64,000 nt of DNA, taken from positions 8,274,001 through 8,338,000 of the forward strand of contig JADLSH010000395.1 in the NCBI GenBank assembly GCA_016169945.1. The letters are read 5' to 3'. The position numbers were made by a program, and so were the translations under genes. A model generated the notes under the pieces. It had not been told where the DNA came from. It saw only the letters and a list, made by a program, of their open reading frames with translations, and did no database searches. Shown in pieces: positions 1 to 11,546 of the stretch (positions are counted from its first letter, which is position 1; each line of letters opens with the position of its first letter). Origin of the DNA: Trachythela sp. YZ-2020. Taxonomy: Eukaryota; Cnidaria; Anthozoa; Malacalcyonacea; Clavulariidae.

Positions 1-48
1 GCCAATGACAATTGAGAATATAATTATGTGAATGATAATTAAAAATAT

Positions 49-165
49 TGGCTGAATAATATTAAAAATAAGCTGAATAATATTAAAAATAAGCTGAATA
101 ATAATAAATAGGCTGAATAATAACAAAAATAATCTGAATAATAATAAAAATAAGGTAGCTCATTA
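49..165. repeat. AT-rich minisatellite, ~20-bp GCTGAATAATA units
   Basis: About five imperfect units of the form GCTGAATAATATTAAAAATA follow one another and drift in sequence toward the right end. Open frames crossing this stretch on the minus strand are low-complexity and not believed. From here to 447 I see nothing else. Confidence 0.75.
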
Positions 166-447
166 TAAAAAATGGATGATAATATCGTATTTATATAATT
201 CTGGCGGATATGGCACCCCATACATATGAATGCGAATACATATTGGCCCGGCAAAAGTGGGCTAGCTAAGCCGGGCTGGCCGGTCTCAAATGAACAGACC
301 CTGAATTAAATTGTGTTATACACAAAATTTAGCAAAAAATCATATGAATAAGACGTGGCTTCTGCACTGATCTATTCTGACCTCAGAAATAATCGACACC
401 TTGGCTAAATCTCGTTATTTTAGCATTTCATTTTTAGGAGGTTGCAC

Positions 448-1498
448 AGACTAGTCCCTAGTCCTCTGTGCACGCCTTTGATTTCCGTGATGTCGCCGAG
501 CGACGCGCGCACGAGCATAGAGATTATAAAAGAATAGAGGGGGCATCCGAGGTTAAATTTAGGGAAAAATTGAAGCTTCGTAATGGGGGCCCCTTGTAAG
601 TCCCGGATGTAAGTCCCGTATGTGAAATCGTGCGCCCATTGGCTACATTTGAAATCTCTTTAGCAACGCTGCCTTAGCAACAACAAAAAATTTTTTGAAA
701 AGTTTACGGCCCGTCTAAATTAAGCAAAATGTTAAAAACCCCGCCCAAAACCCCGCGAAAAACTATTCCTATGTGAGCAAATTTGTCTTTAATTTGATGT
801 TTAAAGATGTGGAGTTGGTGTGAAGCAATGAAACTGCTTAGTGGAACTGGCATTTAACTTAAAAGGCGGGTGTTTTCACTCTGCAGTCTGGGTGTTTCTC
901 ACTTGGTTGGTCAACTTTAAATAGACAAAAAAGGGAAACAAATCAATTATATCAGTTTTTAGCAGGTTTATTTTCAATATATATTAAATATTAACACATA
1001 TTTAAAATTTTAAGACACATAGGAGTGTTTTTTACTGAATTTTTGGGAGTTTTTTCGTGTATTTCCCCCAGATTTTTCCCGTCCAAAAAACAATTTTTTT
1101 GTTGCTAAGGCAGTGTTGCTAAGGAGATTTCAAATGTAGCCAATGGACGATCGATTTCACATACGGGACTTACATCCGGGACTTTTAAGGGGCCCCCATT
1201 AGGAGCTTCAATTTTTCCCTTTCGTTGCCTAACATTTGTCAATTGGATGCCCCCTCTATTCTTTTATAATCTCTATGCGCGCGAGAGGACTAGCATAAAA
1301 TGTTTACGCTCATTGGAGTTGCCACCATTTTGTCACAACAAGAGGGGACACTTTTCTCCCCACAAGTGGGGGCCATTAAAATGGTGGGGACACTTTTGGC
1401 CAACTGAAAACATTTTGTTCTAAGCCTCTCAGGAGCCGCCACCTCATTAATATGCAGAAACGCTAAATAGGCGTACTAAGAGGCCTAGGGACTAGGCT
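448..1498. mobile_element. Foldback (long-TIR) non-autonomous DNA element
   Basis: Two levels of inverted repeat are visible. The outer one pairs AGACTAGTCCCTAGTCCTCT at 448-467 with its reverse complement at 1479-1498, with two mismatches. The inner one is about 190 bp: roughly 510-700 is matched inverted by roughly 1083-1285, including the segments GCATAGAGATTATAAAAGAA, GTCCCGGATGTAAGTCCCGT and CATTTGAAATCTC. The central 380 bp is AT-rich with no credible gene. No clear target-site duplication was identified, so the superfamily is unassigned. An alternative is one element inserted inside an older one. Confidence 0.75.
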
Positions 1499-1540
1499 GG
1501 AGAACTTGTCCGTTTTGCTGTCTTTACATAGCAATAATTA

Positions 1541-1797
1541 TTAAAGGTGCCGTCAAGTCCGTAATGTAAACAAACGCTTTGTTTACATTTCTAACTGCTA
1601 TATTTTGTGAAATATGATGATATAGTAACTAAATATCTTTTTCTGTTCTTGTTTGTTATACTAGTAAATGAATATAAAAAAGAGTTTCAATTCAAAAACA
1701 GTTCAAGAGATGCGAAATTTAGCAATGTTTATATCTAGGAGTCTCCTTTTGTTACGAGCAGAACCGATGCGCAGAACGGACTTGACGGCATCTTTAC
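1541..1797. mobile_element. ~257-bp MITE with GGTGCCGTCAAGTCCGT ends
   Basis: The left end TTAAAGGTGCCGTCAAGTCC at 1541 is matched inverted by ACGGACTTGACGGCATCTTT ending near 1796. AATAATTA flanks both sides (1533-1540 and 1798-1805), as expected for an 8-bp target-site duplication. There is no coding capacity. Confidence 0.65.
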
Positions 1798-1805
1798 AAT
1801 AATTA

Positions 1806-2018
1806 TATTGTAACTATTACAGTGATTGTTACATGTGAAGTTGCAAGTTGGAATATAACAGTAAGTCTGGTATAGCCCTTTATATCAAACATGATTTTTC
1901 ACCACTTTGATGTATAACTGAGCAATTATAATGAAATAAACTAAAACTGAGCAATTATTCACCCTCACTCGTAACTAGGCAAAAATAGGTATAGCTATAG
2001 GAAATATAAGTTCAAAAC
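1806..2018. other. No feature seen
   Basis: AT-rich sequence between the MITE and the coding-like segment. It has no convincing open frame, repeat or inverted structure. Confidence 0.4.
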
Positions 2019-2857
2019 CTAGTTATTCATTCTCGTTTCCACAAGTGATATTCTATTAATTATCAATCGAAATGCAAAGTAATTTAATGAAGTAGGCCAA
2101 CAAAAACGCGCAAGAGTTCTTCTCAGTCTGTAAACTGTAAAAACACGTCGACATTTGAATTTTGTCTTACGTGGTGTCTGGTCAGACGAAGAAGTTTTCT
2201 TTGACAAGTTTTTACTGTAATATTCGACGGGTTGTATGTCGAAAATTGACTATTGTTTTCCTTTATAAGAAGCGGCTAGCCATTGCTCGATACAAATGTG
2301 TACAGTAATGTTTATTGTCAATGAAAAACGTGTCAATTTTCGTCGTACATACAAGAAAATAAAACTCGTCAAGGAAAACGTTTTGTTGTATAAATAAATT
2401 ATTAAATGTAAAAAAAATACCTTTGGTCTGGAAACGTTATGCACGTAGCTGTAAAGAAGGAAAAAAATCTCTGATGGAAACGGAAAGTATAATCCGTGCT
2501 CAGATGGTCGTGGCACACTTTCTTCGCTGTCGCCATTGCTTTCTTCCTCGCTTTCTTCCTCGGAGTCGCTCAAGCTATCAAAAACACTAAAACACTCATT
2601 GCTTTCGCTGTCGGAGTCATTTTCATAGCTAACATCATCGTAGACTGGTTCTTGCACAAATAAAAATTCATCTTGGCTACTGCATACTGGTTCGTGGAAT
2701 AATCAAATCGTCAGAAACCAGCTGGATATCTTGGGTCGCGTTGCGCGAGCTGTTTCATACAATGTCCTATTGATGCTAAATTTACAGAAAACCTATCCCG
2801 CGACTCAAAATTCACTGCACAAATGTCACAACGATGTCGGCATGCTCTTTTTTTCAT
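2019..2857 (-). CDS. Fragmentary acidic coding-like region, unknown
   Basis: I do not recognise this gene. Three pieces lie in order on the minus strand. A 49-codon frame (2857-2711) starts with ATG and carries a CxxC followed by an HC pair, like a degenerate zinc finger. An acidic frame (about 2697-2418) is rich in D, E and S, contains the run SEEESEEESNGDSEE, and then reads GLYFPFPSEIFFLLYSYVHN up to a good donor (AAG then GTATTT at about 2420). A short basic frame follows at 2207-2019. The acidic block followed by an FPS...LLY motif reminds me of transposase-associated proteins in cnidarians, which is inference only. Stop codons separate the pieces, so this is either intron-containing or broken. 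It points away from the gene at 3127. Confidence 0.3.
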
Positions 2858-3126
2858 TTTTTAAATCCCGTTAAAACTAATTAACTTTTCAATTTAAAGC
2901 TATTAAATTGCCGTTGTTTTGTCTGGCTGGCATTTAAATTCCCCTGACATTTTCCTTGGCAAACAAATTTCCGCATCGCATTTAACGATTTTGATTGGTT
3001 GATCTATTGAGATGCTTTGCCCTGATTGGCTGAGACGCAAAACAACAAAGTCCAAGCGCTAAACAATTTAGCGCTAAACAAGCGCTAAACCCCTTCGCCT
3101 TTGCTCAATTTTAAAATTTAAAAACT
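2858..3126. promoter_or_regulatory. Candidate bidirectional promoter
   Basis: This 270-bp gap lies between divergent coding-like regions. It holds two ATTGG (inverted CCAAT) boxes at 2994-2998 and 3025-3029. Three GCGCTAAA motifs follow within about 40 bp (3054-3092), one read as part of the palindrome TTTAGCGCTAAA. This arrangement is typical of TATA-less bidirectional promoters. GCGCTAAA is close to, but not the same as, an E2F site. Confidence 0.35.
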
Positions 3127-6100
3127 ATGGCAACCTACAATGAATTAAGAACATTTGGAGCTTCACGCAGGTAAATAAAATATAAAACTGACACGTTTCA
3201 AGTGTGGAGTATTTTTGAATATTTTTTTTTATTATTATAAACTCTATAGCCGAAACACTTTGCTGAACGACGTAAACGCAGTCCTGAATAGCGATACGCA
3301 AAATTCACAAAGTCAAAGAAGAGGGCCGTATGGCGTGAAATTTCCTGCTTGTTTATTTGAAGGTACATAATATCAAAATTTTCATATTTAACATTTTTTA
3401 AAATTGTCCATACAGTAAATAAAACTTGACATTTTTATTTGTCAGACGACTCGGAAAGCATAAGACCCAAACTTACTGCGAGAGCAGGACGTATCACAGA
3501 CAATATTAAAGGAGTTACGAGAACTAAAAGACCTGGTGAAAGACGTACAGAAGCGGCAGGGAACGGTGGAAAAGGCAATAAAGAACTTGGCCTCTAAACT
3601 TGATAACCAAGAATTTGACCTGGGCAAGTCAAGTCATGCAGTAAGTATCAGGGTTGCCAGGTTTTCTGGGACAGAAAGCCAAACTGAATATCAAAATAAG
3701 CCAAAAAGAGCCAAACTCTAAATTATGGCGAGGGGATTGGGGAAGTCGTCTATTTACACCGTTTTGGCTGACACAATCGCACAAAGAGTAGTAGACTACA
3801 GATTTACAATTTACACTCGAAATGTTTTGCTATTTAATTTATGAAACTACCAATTTACTAGTTTATGACTTTATGTAACATATGATAAGGCCTCAGTTTA
3901 TATGTAGTGCAGAAAGTTTACAGTTTACATTTATTGTTGTTGACTTGTTACTCAAGTAACTCAACTTCGTCTTCGTCATTCAAAGAATCAGTTGCTTTCT
4001 TGTAAATATCTTTTGTAAAAAGTTCCAGCATTCGTTTAGATGGCTTCAAGCCCTTGCAGCACATTTCTCTAAAATACAGATGAGTGCGGATTCTCACGAT
4101 CGCTTCAAGCATGGAAGAACTCACCTTGTTGCGGGACTTCGTCTTGATTCCTGTAACGTAAGAGAACATGCGTTCTACCACGGCATTGCTTGTTGGCATT
4201 GTAAGACAGGCTAGTGCATAGGTTGCAAGATCTTCAAATTGGCCGTCTTGGTACTCTAGCACACCGGACCAAAAGCTAATGGTATCGGTCGGAATGCCAT
4301 CTTCAAAAGTGCCACTCTCTTGCCAATTCACATACAAAATGATTGTCGATTTAATCAATCTTTTCATGTATCAGATGCTGCATTGGTAGTTTAGCCAAAG
4401 CGATACGCCCAACTTGGTTTAGAATCTTCGAAGGGTGTAGATGGGATAAGCCTTGAAAATGTCCTTAGAAGAAGGAAGACGTTTCTGAACCTGGGCTGCC
4501 GCTTCCAGAAGCATTGTGTGGCATCTCCCGTAGACTTCGTGAACTTTACGAACTGTATGTTCATCATTGTGTTGGTGGCGAATTAGGGCATCTGCTTCGA
4601 AGACAAACTTTGCTCCGTAATCCACTTTATCCGTCGGTAAGGGTACACCAGACGAACTGTAAACACGACCTTTAAGGCTGTCATAGTAGACGCTGAGCTC
4701 CTTCATCATCGCATGTGCTTCAAGATCAGTTGCTTGGAAGAATGCATTCACTCTCTCGACTTCCGACACCACGGGTGATAGAAAGTGGAAGTAGAGATGG
4801 TTTATTGGATCATTGAGCATTTCTTTGATCATTCTTGCCTTAAATCGAACATTTGCATCTACTTCGGATTCCGCAAGAGAAAAATATGTCTGCAATATCT
4901 CCCAATTAGTGAGGATATTGTAGATTACTTTTCCCCGCACCAACCACCTCGTTTGATTGCATTTCTGAAAAGGAAGAGGAAGGGTTGACTCTTCTGCAGG
5001 GCATCCTTCGAATGCTGTAAAGAGCTGCTTGTAGGAATCACGACGTACACTACTCTTAGAGAACCACTTTGGTATTTCAGATAGCATGAAACCAATGTTT
5101 GCAGGCATTTTTTCAAAAGCATGTTTGATGCAGAGGGCAAGCGAATGGCAGACACACTTAATGAGGATGCAGTTTGGAGACTCTTCTTTGATACGGGACC
5201 ATACTGAGTTATGCTCCCGACCATAACAGATGCTCCGTCACTGGCATAACCAACACAATTCGCAAGACTTAGGCCAGCGTTCTCCAGCGAACCTTTCAGT
5301 GCTTGAAACAAATCCTCGCCCATTGCTTTAATTACTGGTGTGAGGCTCAGAAGGGCGGTAACGATTTTTTTCTCCGACTTGCTGTAGAAGCGAATGATCA
5401 CGCAAAGAAGTTTATTACATGAAACATCTGTTGACTCATCCAAAATGACGCAATATTTCTGACCAGCCATATCTTCACACAAATCTCTGTACAGGGCAGG
5501 AGCGATAACTTCTTTGATTAGTAGGCTGCATTTAGTTCGATGTAACTTCAAGTGTTCCAGACTACTGCCTTTTCCATGGTTTACCATAATTTCGCCCAGG
5601 TGGTCGATGGCCATGATCGATGTGTGGCATGTTATTGCAAGAGCAAGTTGAAGTTCCATCTCTTTAATATGATCATTGACAAGTGATATTTTGGAATTAT
5701 GAGAAACCAAATTTGCTTGTCTTTTATGCTTCGCAGATTCTTCGTGTTTGCTGATGTTTGACAACCTTGGGGTGATATTTGTTCGGCATAGCGAGCAATG
5801 CGCATCGTCTGATCCATCCATTGCTTTTTTAATCCAGGGGTACTTTCTTGTCCAATCCTACTTGAACTTACGAGATGAATCATAATGACTCTTCCACCGA
5901 TTTCCTTGATTAGTCGACGCCGTCGCCGACGGCTTGCTCAAACTCATTTTCAAAGACGTTAAAGTAAATCACCTTGATTATTTTAGTTGTTTACGAATTA
6001 GTTGTTTACGAACTTAAAATTAGTTTTTAGAAGGATCAAAATTTTTTCATGGTTGTCGGACGTCTGCGAAGACAGTAGCAAATAGCAACGAAGTGAGAAC

Positions 6101-7804
6101 TTTGCTGTCATTGGTTGGAACTTGGAAGTTGGAAGTGATCCTATTAAATATTAAGCTTTGAAATTTTTGATAAAGAAAAATGAAGCTATATTTCATTAAA
6201 TAAATACGAATATATGATTTTAACTCCATTTTATAAAAAGAAGCCCAGATAATAAAGATAAGCCAAACAATATTTTCCTAAGCCAAGCGCAAGAAAAAGA
6301 AGCCAAAATCGTGAAATCTGGCTTAAAAAGAGCCAAGTTGGCAACCCTGGTAAGTATCTCTTTCTCAAAAAAGAGATAATGCGTTTTTCTTTTGTGTTTA
6401 ATCTGTACTGTTGATTGATGTAATATATTTTGGTTTTACAATGTGCTCAAAACTTTTATAACAGGCAAATGTAACGAAAATATTGGCAAAAACCTATACA
6501 TACAACTTGGGCGATTTTCCAAGTCCAATGAGAGCAAAACCGTAAGCAGTATATTATATATGAACATGAATATGCTATCAAAATACTATATGTTGTCAGA
6601 AAATGCAGTAATTATTGTTTCACACAATATTATGGTTTGATCTTGAATTAAGGAACAACTGAGGATTGAGTTCCAGAACTCACCATATGGACTAAAGATG
6701 GAGGAACTGATGAGCAAGGTGGATCAATTAGAAGGAAAAAAGTTTACCTATTGGAGGGCCGAGGAGAGGAGAAGGGTAAAAATTTCATTAATACAAACTT
6801 CAACAACAAATCCTACTTAAAAAGTATTTCTAATAAATTAAATGTCATTTACTTATAGTGGCATAATAAAAAATCTCTCATATATTTGCTCATTTATAGT
6901 ATTTACTTTCTTTTGCTCCTCAGATTCTTGGAATAGGAAGTTGGTCATCCCTGGAGAAGGCTTCAACCAAGGAGCTTGCATCAAAGATATGTGGACTTCT
7001 TGGTGTGAAGTTTAATGCCACTCTGGAACATACAGTGCTTCGTCAAACTGCTCTTGTGGTAAGATTATCATAGGTATTTTGCACTTCTACCACCAAGACA
7101 TGTTGTTTTCCCAATTCTACATGTATAAAAAATAGATAATATATTACATCATAAATATAGAATGCAACTGAGACTGTGAAACTGCTGTGTACAATTTTTT
7201 TTTATCTCGGAAGAGTCCTAAAAGTTCTAGGGTTTGCAGCAATCGGTTGAATAAAATACCCTTGCCACCCAAGATGGCGGGCTTCTTCTGTGATATACGT
7301 CATATTGCAAGAGCCCAATACTTATCAATGCAGAACTATGTCATCTGCATCAGGACTATATGACATGCTAGGTTTCATATTGCAAGGGTGTTTATAAGTA
7401 ACGACCGAGTGATTTGCTAGACAACATAATTAACCCAGCACAAAACCTTTTCCGTGACAGCATACAAGAATCAAATAGGGCACATTTAGGTACATTGTTG
7501 CTTAGTGGGTTAATAATTAAAATGGAGAAGCCCCAATACTCTTGTTCTGTATTTTATCAACATACTCAGTGGTTCCTGTAATACAGAATTTATAATGTTC
7601 TCAGAAGACTACAAGTAACAACAAGAGAAAAGTTGGGCTAACTTACCATTACAGTATCCTTCCTTTTTCCAGAAAATCTATATTGCTGAAACAGGAAGGG
7701 ACGAGTGTACCAAGGACGACAAATTCTGGATCAATTTCCAGACATGGAAGGAGGCCACATATGGTGTACGAGGACCTTCCTATCAGAATGGGATGAAATC
7801 CTAA
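3127..7804 (+). CDS. Seven-exon gene of unknown function with coiled-coil region; intron 3 carries a hAT element
   Basis: I do not recognise the family. Proposed coding exons: 3127-3170, 3250-3362, 3465-3640, 6465-6541, 6664-6775 (or from 6653), 6924-7058 and 7673-7804. Every intron has GT..AG ends and phases agree throughout if the exon-5 acceptor is at 6663. The ATG is at 3127; the product starts MATYNELRTFGASR. Exon 3 encodes a charged helical stretch (LKELRELKDLVKDVQKRQ), a likely coiled coil. Exon 5 has MEELMSKVDQLEGKKF and exon 6 has ELASKICGLLGVKF. The stop is TAA at 7802, followed by AATAAA at 7811-7816. The exon-3 acceptor (3464) and the frame of exon 4 are the weakest points. No membrane segment or signal peptide is apparent. 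The product may bind DNA or self-associate, but this is inference. Confidence 0.6.
3649..6349 (-). mobile_element. hAT DNA transposon, 2,701 bp, with 8-bp TSD
   Basis: The element begins CAGGGTTGCCA at 3649 and ends with TTGGCAACCCTG at 6349. GTAAGTAT lies immediately outside both ends (3641-3648 and 6350-6357), a perfect 8-bp target-site duplication as expected of hAT elements. Both ends also carry repeated AGCCAAA-type subterminal motifs. It encodes one decayed transposase on the minus strand, antisense to the gene it sits in. The TSD is the 5' splice site of that gene's intron 3, so both copies still read as a donor. Confidence 0.93.
3948..5947 (-). pseudogene. hAT transposase, broken
   Basis: The reading starts at ATG 5947. 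An in-frame TAG at 5858-5860 is followed by a BED-like zinc finger (HCSLCR ... HEESAKHKR). A central RNase-H-like part contains ILDESTDVS and YASDGASVMVG. A frameshift near 5215 moves the reading to the frame that covers 5108-4419, and another break lies between 4419 and 4367. The final segment (4367-3948) holds the hAT C-terminal dimerisation motif, with LTMPTSNAVVERMFS near residue 55 of that open frame. Total length of about 660 codons is normal for hAT. The copy is inactive as read, although few lesions suggest a fairly recent insertion. Confidence 0.85.
7059..7672 (+). other. Intron 6 of the 3127-7804 gene
   Basis: A 614-bp intron with donor GTAAGA and an acceptor preceded by a long pyrimidine tract (CCTTCCTTTTTCCAG). 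No transposon ends or RNA gene were recognised inside it. Confidence 0.55.
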
Positions 7805-8765
7805 ATGAGGAATAAAGTTTTTTAATGATTATGTACTGTATATAGAACATATTGTTGATTAAAATTTTAGTATTCTTACCAGTAATCAATGATGAAAATT
7901 ATGTTATTTATACCAAATGAGAACTGATTAAAATTTACAATGAATGCCGGTTCAAGCTTTCGTTGATAGGCACAACAACCTGAAAAATATAAGAAAATTC
8001 TCTTTATATTAGAAAAATACAAGGAAATTCTCCTTGTGTTTCAGGTTGTTACACTATGTACACTGGTAACGACAGTTCAAGATTAAATTTTATACCACTT
8101 TACATTTTTGCTGTTTAAACAGTTTAATAATAGTAGACTGAGCAGTTTCCATAACCACTACTTTTTTCCAGTGCGGCAATCTGTAATCAATCTATATGAT
8201 ATCAAGCCTAGCTGTGTTTAATAGTTTAATACGGTAACTTCACTCGAGACTTCATAATTGGAAATGGAAAATATTTGAATATAAATATCAACTTGATCGC
8301 CTTCCAGTACTCCGAAACATATAAAATTTATCGCCAAGAAATCAAAATTTTTATTATATGATCGTTAAATAGAACTTTACCTGGAAAACAGCTTCCTTGT
8401 TTAAAAAGTTGTGTGTGAGCCTTGCTGACCTTCCAAAAACGAGGGAAACATTTCCACACGACCTGATATTTAATAATATGAAGAATCAAGCGACATATGC
8501 AGTATGAATGCTTTCTGTTGCATGTCAGAATGCGATCGTAAGTAGTTTCCATGTACTTTTGGCTTGAAAAGAAACTATATTTGCAATAAATACAATGAAT
8601 TGAATGAAACAATTCAACAAAGAGTAAAATTTAACGGTCCTCGTCTGCTCGTCACGACAATGCATGCCGGAAGCCAGCCCGGGACAAGGCGGAAGTCAAT
8701 CTGACAAATTAATCTCTCTTTGCAACACGCTTGCCATTCCGATTTCGGAATAAAATCATTAAATA
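7805..8765. other. 3' flank, no gene seen
   Basis: It holds the AATAAA signal (7811-7816) and a short direct repeat, AAATTCTC within GAAAAATAnAAG-like units, at 7981-8043. The 94-codon minus-strand frame at 8328-8612 has no recognisable motif and is not called. Confidence 0.4.
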
Positions 8766-8976
8766 TTCAACAATACTGTTGACAGTTGTTCGAACAACTA
8801 AAAACAACTTGTTCTTTCATCAATGTTGTTCACGCCTGTTCAAACAATATTGTTGATGCCTGATGAATGAACAATGATGAACAACATTGTTCTGACAACA
8901 TTTATCAGGCATGTTTCATCAACCTTGTCGACGCTTGTTCCATCATGTTGCAACAACTATTGTTCGTTCATCAGCC
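8766..8976. repeat. Array of AACAA/TTGTT dyads, left copy
   Basis: About ten short palindrome-like words such as GTTGTTCGAACAAC, AACAATATTGTT and GAACAACATTGTTC are spaced about 15-30 bp apart. A similar array occurs just beyond the other end of the THAP element. They may be subterminal repeats of that element. Confidence 0.6.
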
Positions 8977-9193
8977 GTTAAAGTGCTACTGAAACGAATT
9001 TTTCGACCCCTTTTTTATTGGCTTAATTTAAAGTACTCACTTTCCTGATATGTTTGCCGCAAACAGAATTAAATTTGGCCTTTTCAAACAGATTTCATAG
9101 CCTTCCAAAGTTGCGATTTTTGGCACTTCCTGTGCGAACTTTTGGTCCGCCATTTTGATGCCGTGTGACGTCATAAGATGAACACAGTTCATC

Positions 9194-9562
9194 ATGGCGT
9201 GTTCTACTAGTAGCGAAAAACGCTATCGCGGAGGAAAAGGTTGTGTTGCTGGCGGTCCTAACTTAGTTAGTTGCGCCAATAATCAACAAACCGAAGGAAT
9301 ATCTATGCATCTGTCTCCTAACGAAGAAACAGATCCGCAAAGACGGAGAAGAAAGTGGATAAATGTTGTCCGTAAACATAGACCGAGCGCTTCTGCGACT
9401 TCGTGTCTTTGTTCAGCCCACTTTCAAGATTCGTGCTATGATGTGAATCTTACTTTGGCTAAAGCGCTGAATATGAAAAGATGATTGAAGGAAGATGCTA
9501 TTCCTACAATTGACGTAGCTGGAATAGTTCCACCGGCTGAAGAACAGCTAACAGATCGACAG
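9194..9562 (+). pseudogene. THAP zinc-finger exon with premature stop
   Basis: ATG at 9194. The THAP (C2CH) pattern is visible: GCVAGGPNLVSCANN supplies two cysteines, KWINVVRKHRP is the conserved Trp/basic segment, and CLCSAHFQDSCY supplies the last Cys-x2-His pair. The frame meets TGA at 9482-9484 but continues sensibly in the same frame (LKEDAIPTIDVAG) to a splice donor, CAG then GTTAGT, at 9562. The TGA therefore looks like a point mutation, probably of an Arg codon. THAP domains bind DNA sequence-specifically and occur in P-element transposases and host factors. No downstream exon was identified. Confidence 0.8.
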
Positions 9563-9659
9563 GTTAGTATTGAGTATATATTCGCACCGAAGGCGTCTCG
9601 CCCACGCACATGGTGAATTGTAATATTATGCGTTTGTACTAAAAATTTGCACATGTTTA

Positions 9660-10940
9660 CTTCAAAGATAATTTGTCGCAGTAAAATATTGTCGCCTGTA
9701 AAGTTGGCCTCTTCTCTAGCAAAAGTTGATGAAAATATTCCAACAACAAGTCAGAATTTTGACGATACAATATACGACTTATCATACGATTAACTTTTTC
9801 CTTTCTACTTTTGAGGGTCAACCAGATGAAAAAAAGATGGAAAATTAGAATTATAATAATATAGTATAATAATTATAATAACCATAATGTATTATATACA
9901 TGAATAGTTCATATAAAGTTGATTGGTAACAATATATATCGTAATATAAGTTAGTACATTACTATGGAGAATCAGATAGTTATAACACAATAATCCTAAT
10001 ATAAAAATTAATTATAATGCCTGTGAGTGACATCGTTGGAAACCTCCATTGGCATTGCAGGATGTGCAAAGCTGTTGTATTATATTGTATATTTTCATAA
10101 AGAGTTCAATACGAATATTGATTTAGCAGTAATTTATAACCATAATAATAAAGTAATAGATTGAAATAATAATTTTAGCATGCTTTATGAAAATCACACA
10201 ACAGCCATGACATACTGCATGATCAATATTGGAGGTACAGTAAATGCACCATGTACCAAACCATAAACTTATTGCATGTTTATTGGTTAGTATGATGATG
10301 CAACATTTTGTATTATTTAATAAGTTATTTACCACATTTCATCTATAATTTATGGTTTTCATGACACTGTAAACTACTCATGACAAGTAAATAAAATCTG
10401 GTTCGTTTTCTCTGGGTACTCTGATTTATTTTTTATGATGGGCTAGAATAGATAATATAGCTAGTTGGTTTTCTCTGGGCACTTGTTTAATTTGTTGTAG
10501 GATTGGTTTAGTATAGATATTAAAGAACATTACAAATATCAACACCTTTCATAAGTTGTGTTTACACTTCAAGCCTTGGCTTGGTTTTGCTTACACATTT
10601 GGATGATTATATTTGTCAACTGATCAACAATAGAAAAACATGGCTGAGGATTGACGTGTAAACACATAAACCTGTCTACATTTTTGTATATACAAGTCAC
10701 AATATAGAATAGTGAACTCTGTATACTATTTTTAACACACTGCATCACAGATATTTATATATGTTTACAACTTAGCCTATAAAGTTGTGTCATAATTTGG
10801 TAGAAAGGCAAATTTATATAAGGCAATCCTTTATATAGAATCTCTGACAAGGTACTTATCCAATATATTTACTGACAATAGGCATATTCATAATGTAAAC
10901 ACGTGCACTAGGTATATTTGTAAATCAATTTTAATAAATC
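9660..10940. other. Interior of the THAP element, no gene seen
   Basis: AT-rich sequence with many stops. The only structure noted is a partial direct repeat of GGTTTTCTCTGGGYACT-type sequence at about 10400-10420 and 10465-10485. Confidence 0.4.
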
Positions 10941-10948
10941 CATTTACC

Positions 10949-11197
10949 ACTGGTTTGAAGGTATTCTGCCGTCGCTTCTCTGCTCTAACGTCGATGGTAG
11001 AATTCCGTCCGGATCATCTGGGGTATCCACAACTTGACCTGGTTCTGGCAGTGGTTCATCATCAAGCGAAGCTATGAGATCATTGAGATGCTACATTGCA
11101 TACTGAGCCGAAGTACTTATATCGCCATCAGGCGTGCTCTTAGAGTTAGTCAAACTTTCTGATGTATTCGCGCTACTATCGGACTCGTTACTTGACA
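10949..11197 (-). pseudogene. Short Ser/Asp-rich frame opposite THAP
   Basis: ATG near 11197. The frame begins MSSNESDSSANTSESLTNSK, meets one in-frame TAG after about 33 codons, and continues with acidic, proline-containing sequence (LIASLDDEPLPEPGQVVDTP). It runs antisense to the THAP exon inside the same TIRs. The family is not recognised; it could be the N-terminal part of a second element-encoded protein. Confidence 0.35.
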
Positions 11198-11546
11198 TCC
11201 CCTCAGAATATAGATTGTTATATATAGTAACTTAGCTTTCCTGTAAAAAATATAGTTTTAGGCCTCAAAAATCCACGAGAAATCACTGCGAATACCTCAA
11301 ACGCTATATATAGGTCTATATAGATTACTGTTTACTTCGCCACTTCCGTCCATCTTCTGACGTCACAGGACACCAAAATGGCGGCTTAAAAAGTTCGCAT
11401 CTGATAACGAAGTTTGGAGGCAAAATTAGACCAGTTCTACTTAACGTACGATGCTCATACATATATCAAACTGCTTCTAAAAACGTGAATATCATTTTAA
11501 GCCAATAAAAAAGGGGGTGAAAAATTCGTTTCAGTAGCACTTTAAC

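Larger units (their letters stand above)
8977..11546 (+). mobile_element. TIR element carrying a THAP exon
   Basis: The left end GTTAAAGTGCTACTGAAACG (8977) is repeated inverted at the right end (11527-11546). Homology continues inward in patches for about 200 bp: GAATTTTTCGACCCC / GGGGGTGAAAAATTC, the poly-T plus ATTGGCTTAA block, CCATTTTG and TGACGTCA on both sides. Inside are a plus-strand THAP exon and a minus-strand acidic frame. The THAP domain suggests P-element relatives, but no transposase catalytic domain was seen, so the copy is non-autonomous or badly decayed. The real ends may lie further out, to include the dyad arrays. Confidence 0.65.

Noticed and set aside
9165..9175. TGACGTCA sites as CREB regulatory elements
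   Set aside because: They occur in both TIRs of the THAP element and so are more simply explained as part of the inverted repeat.
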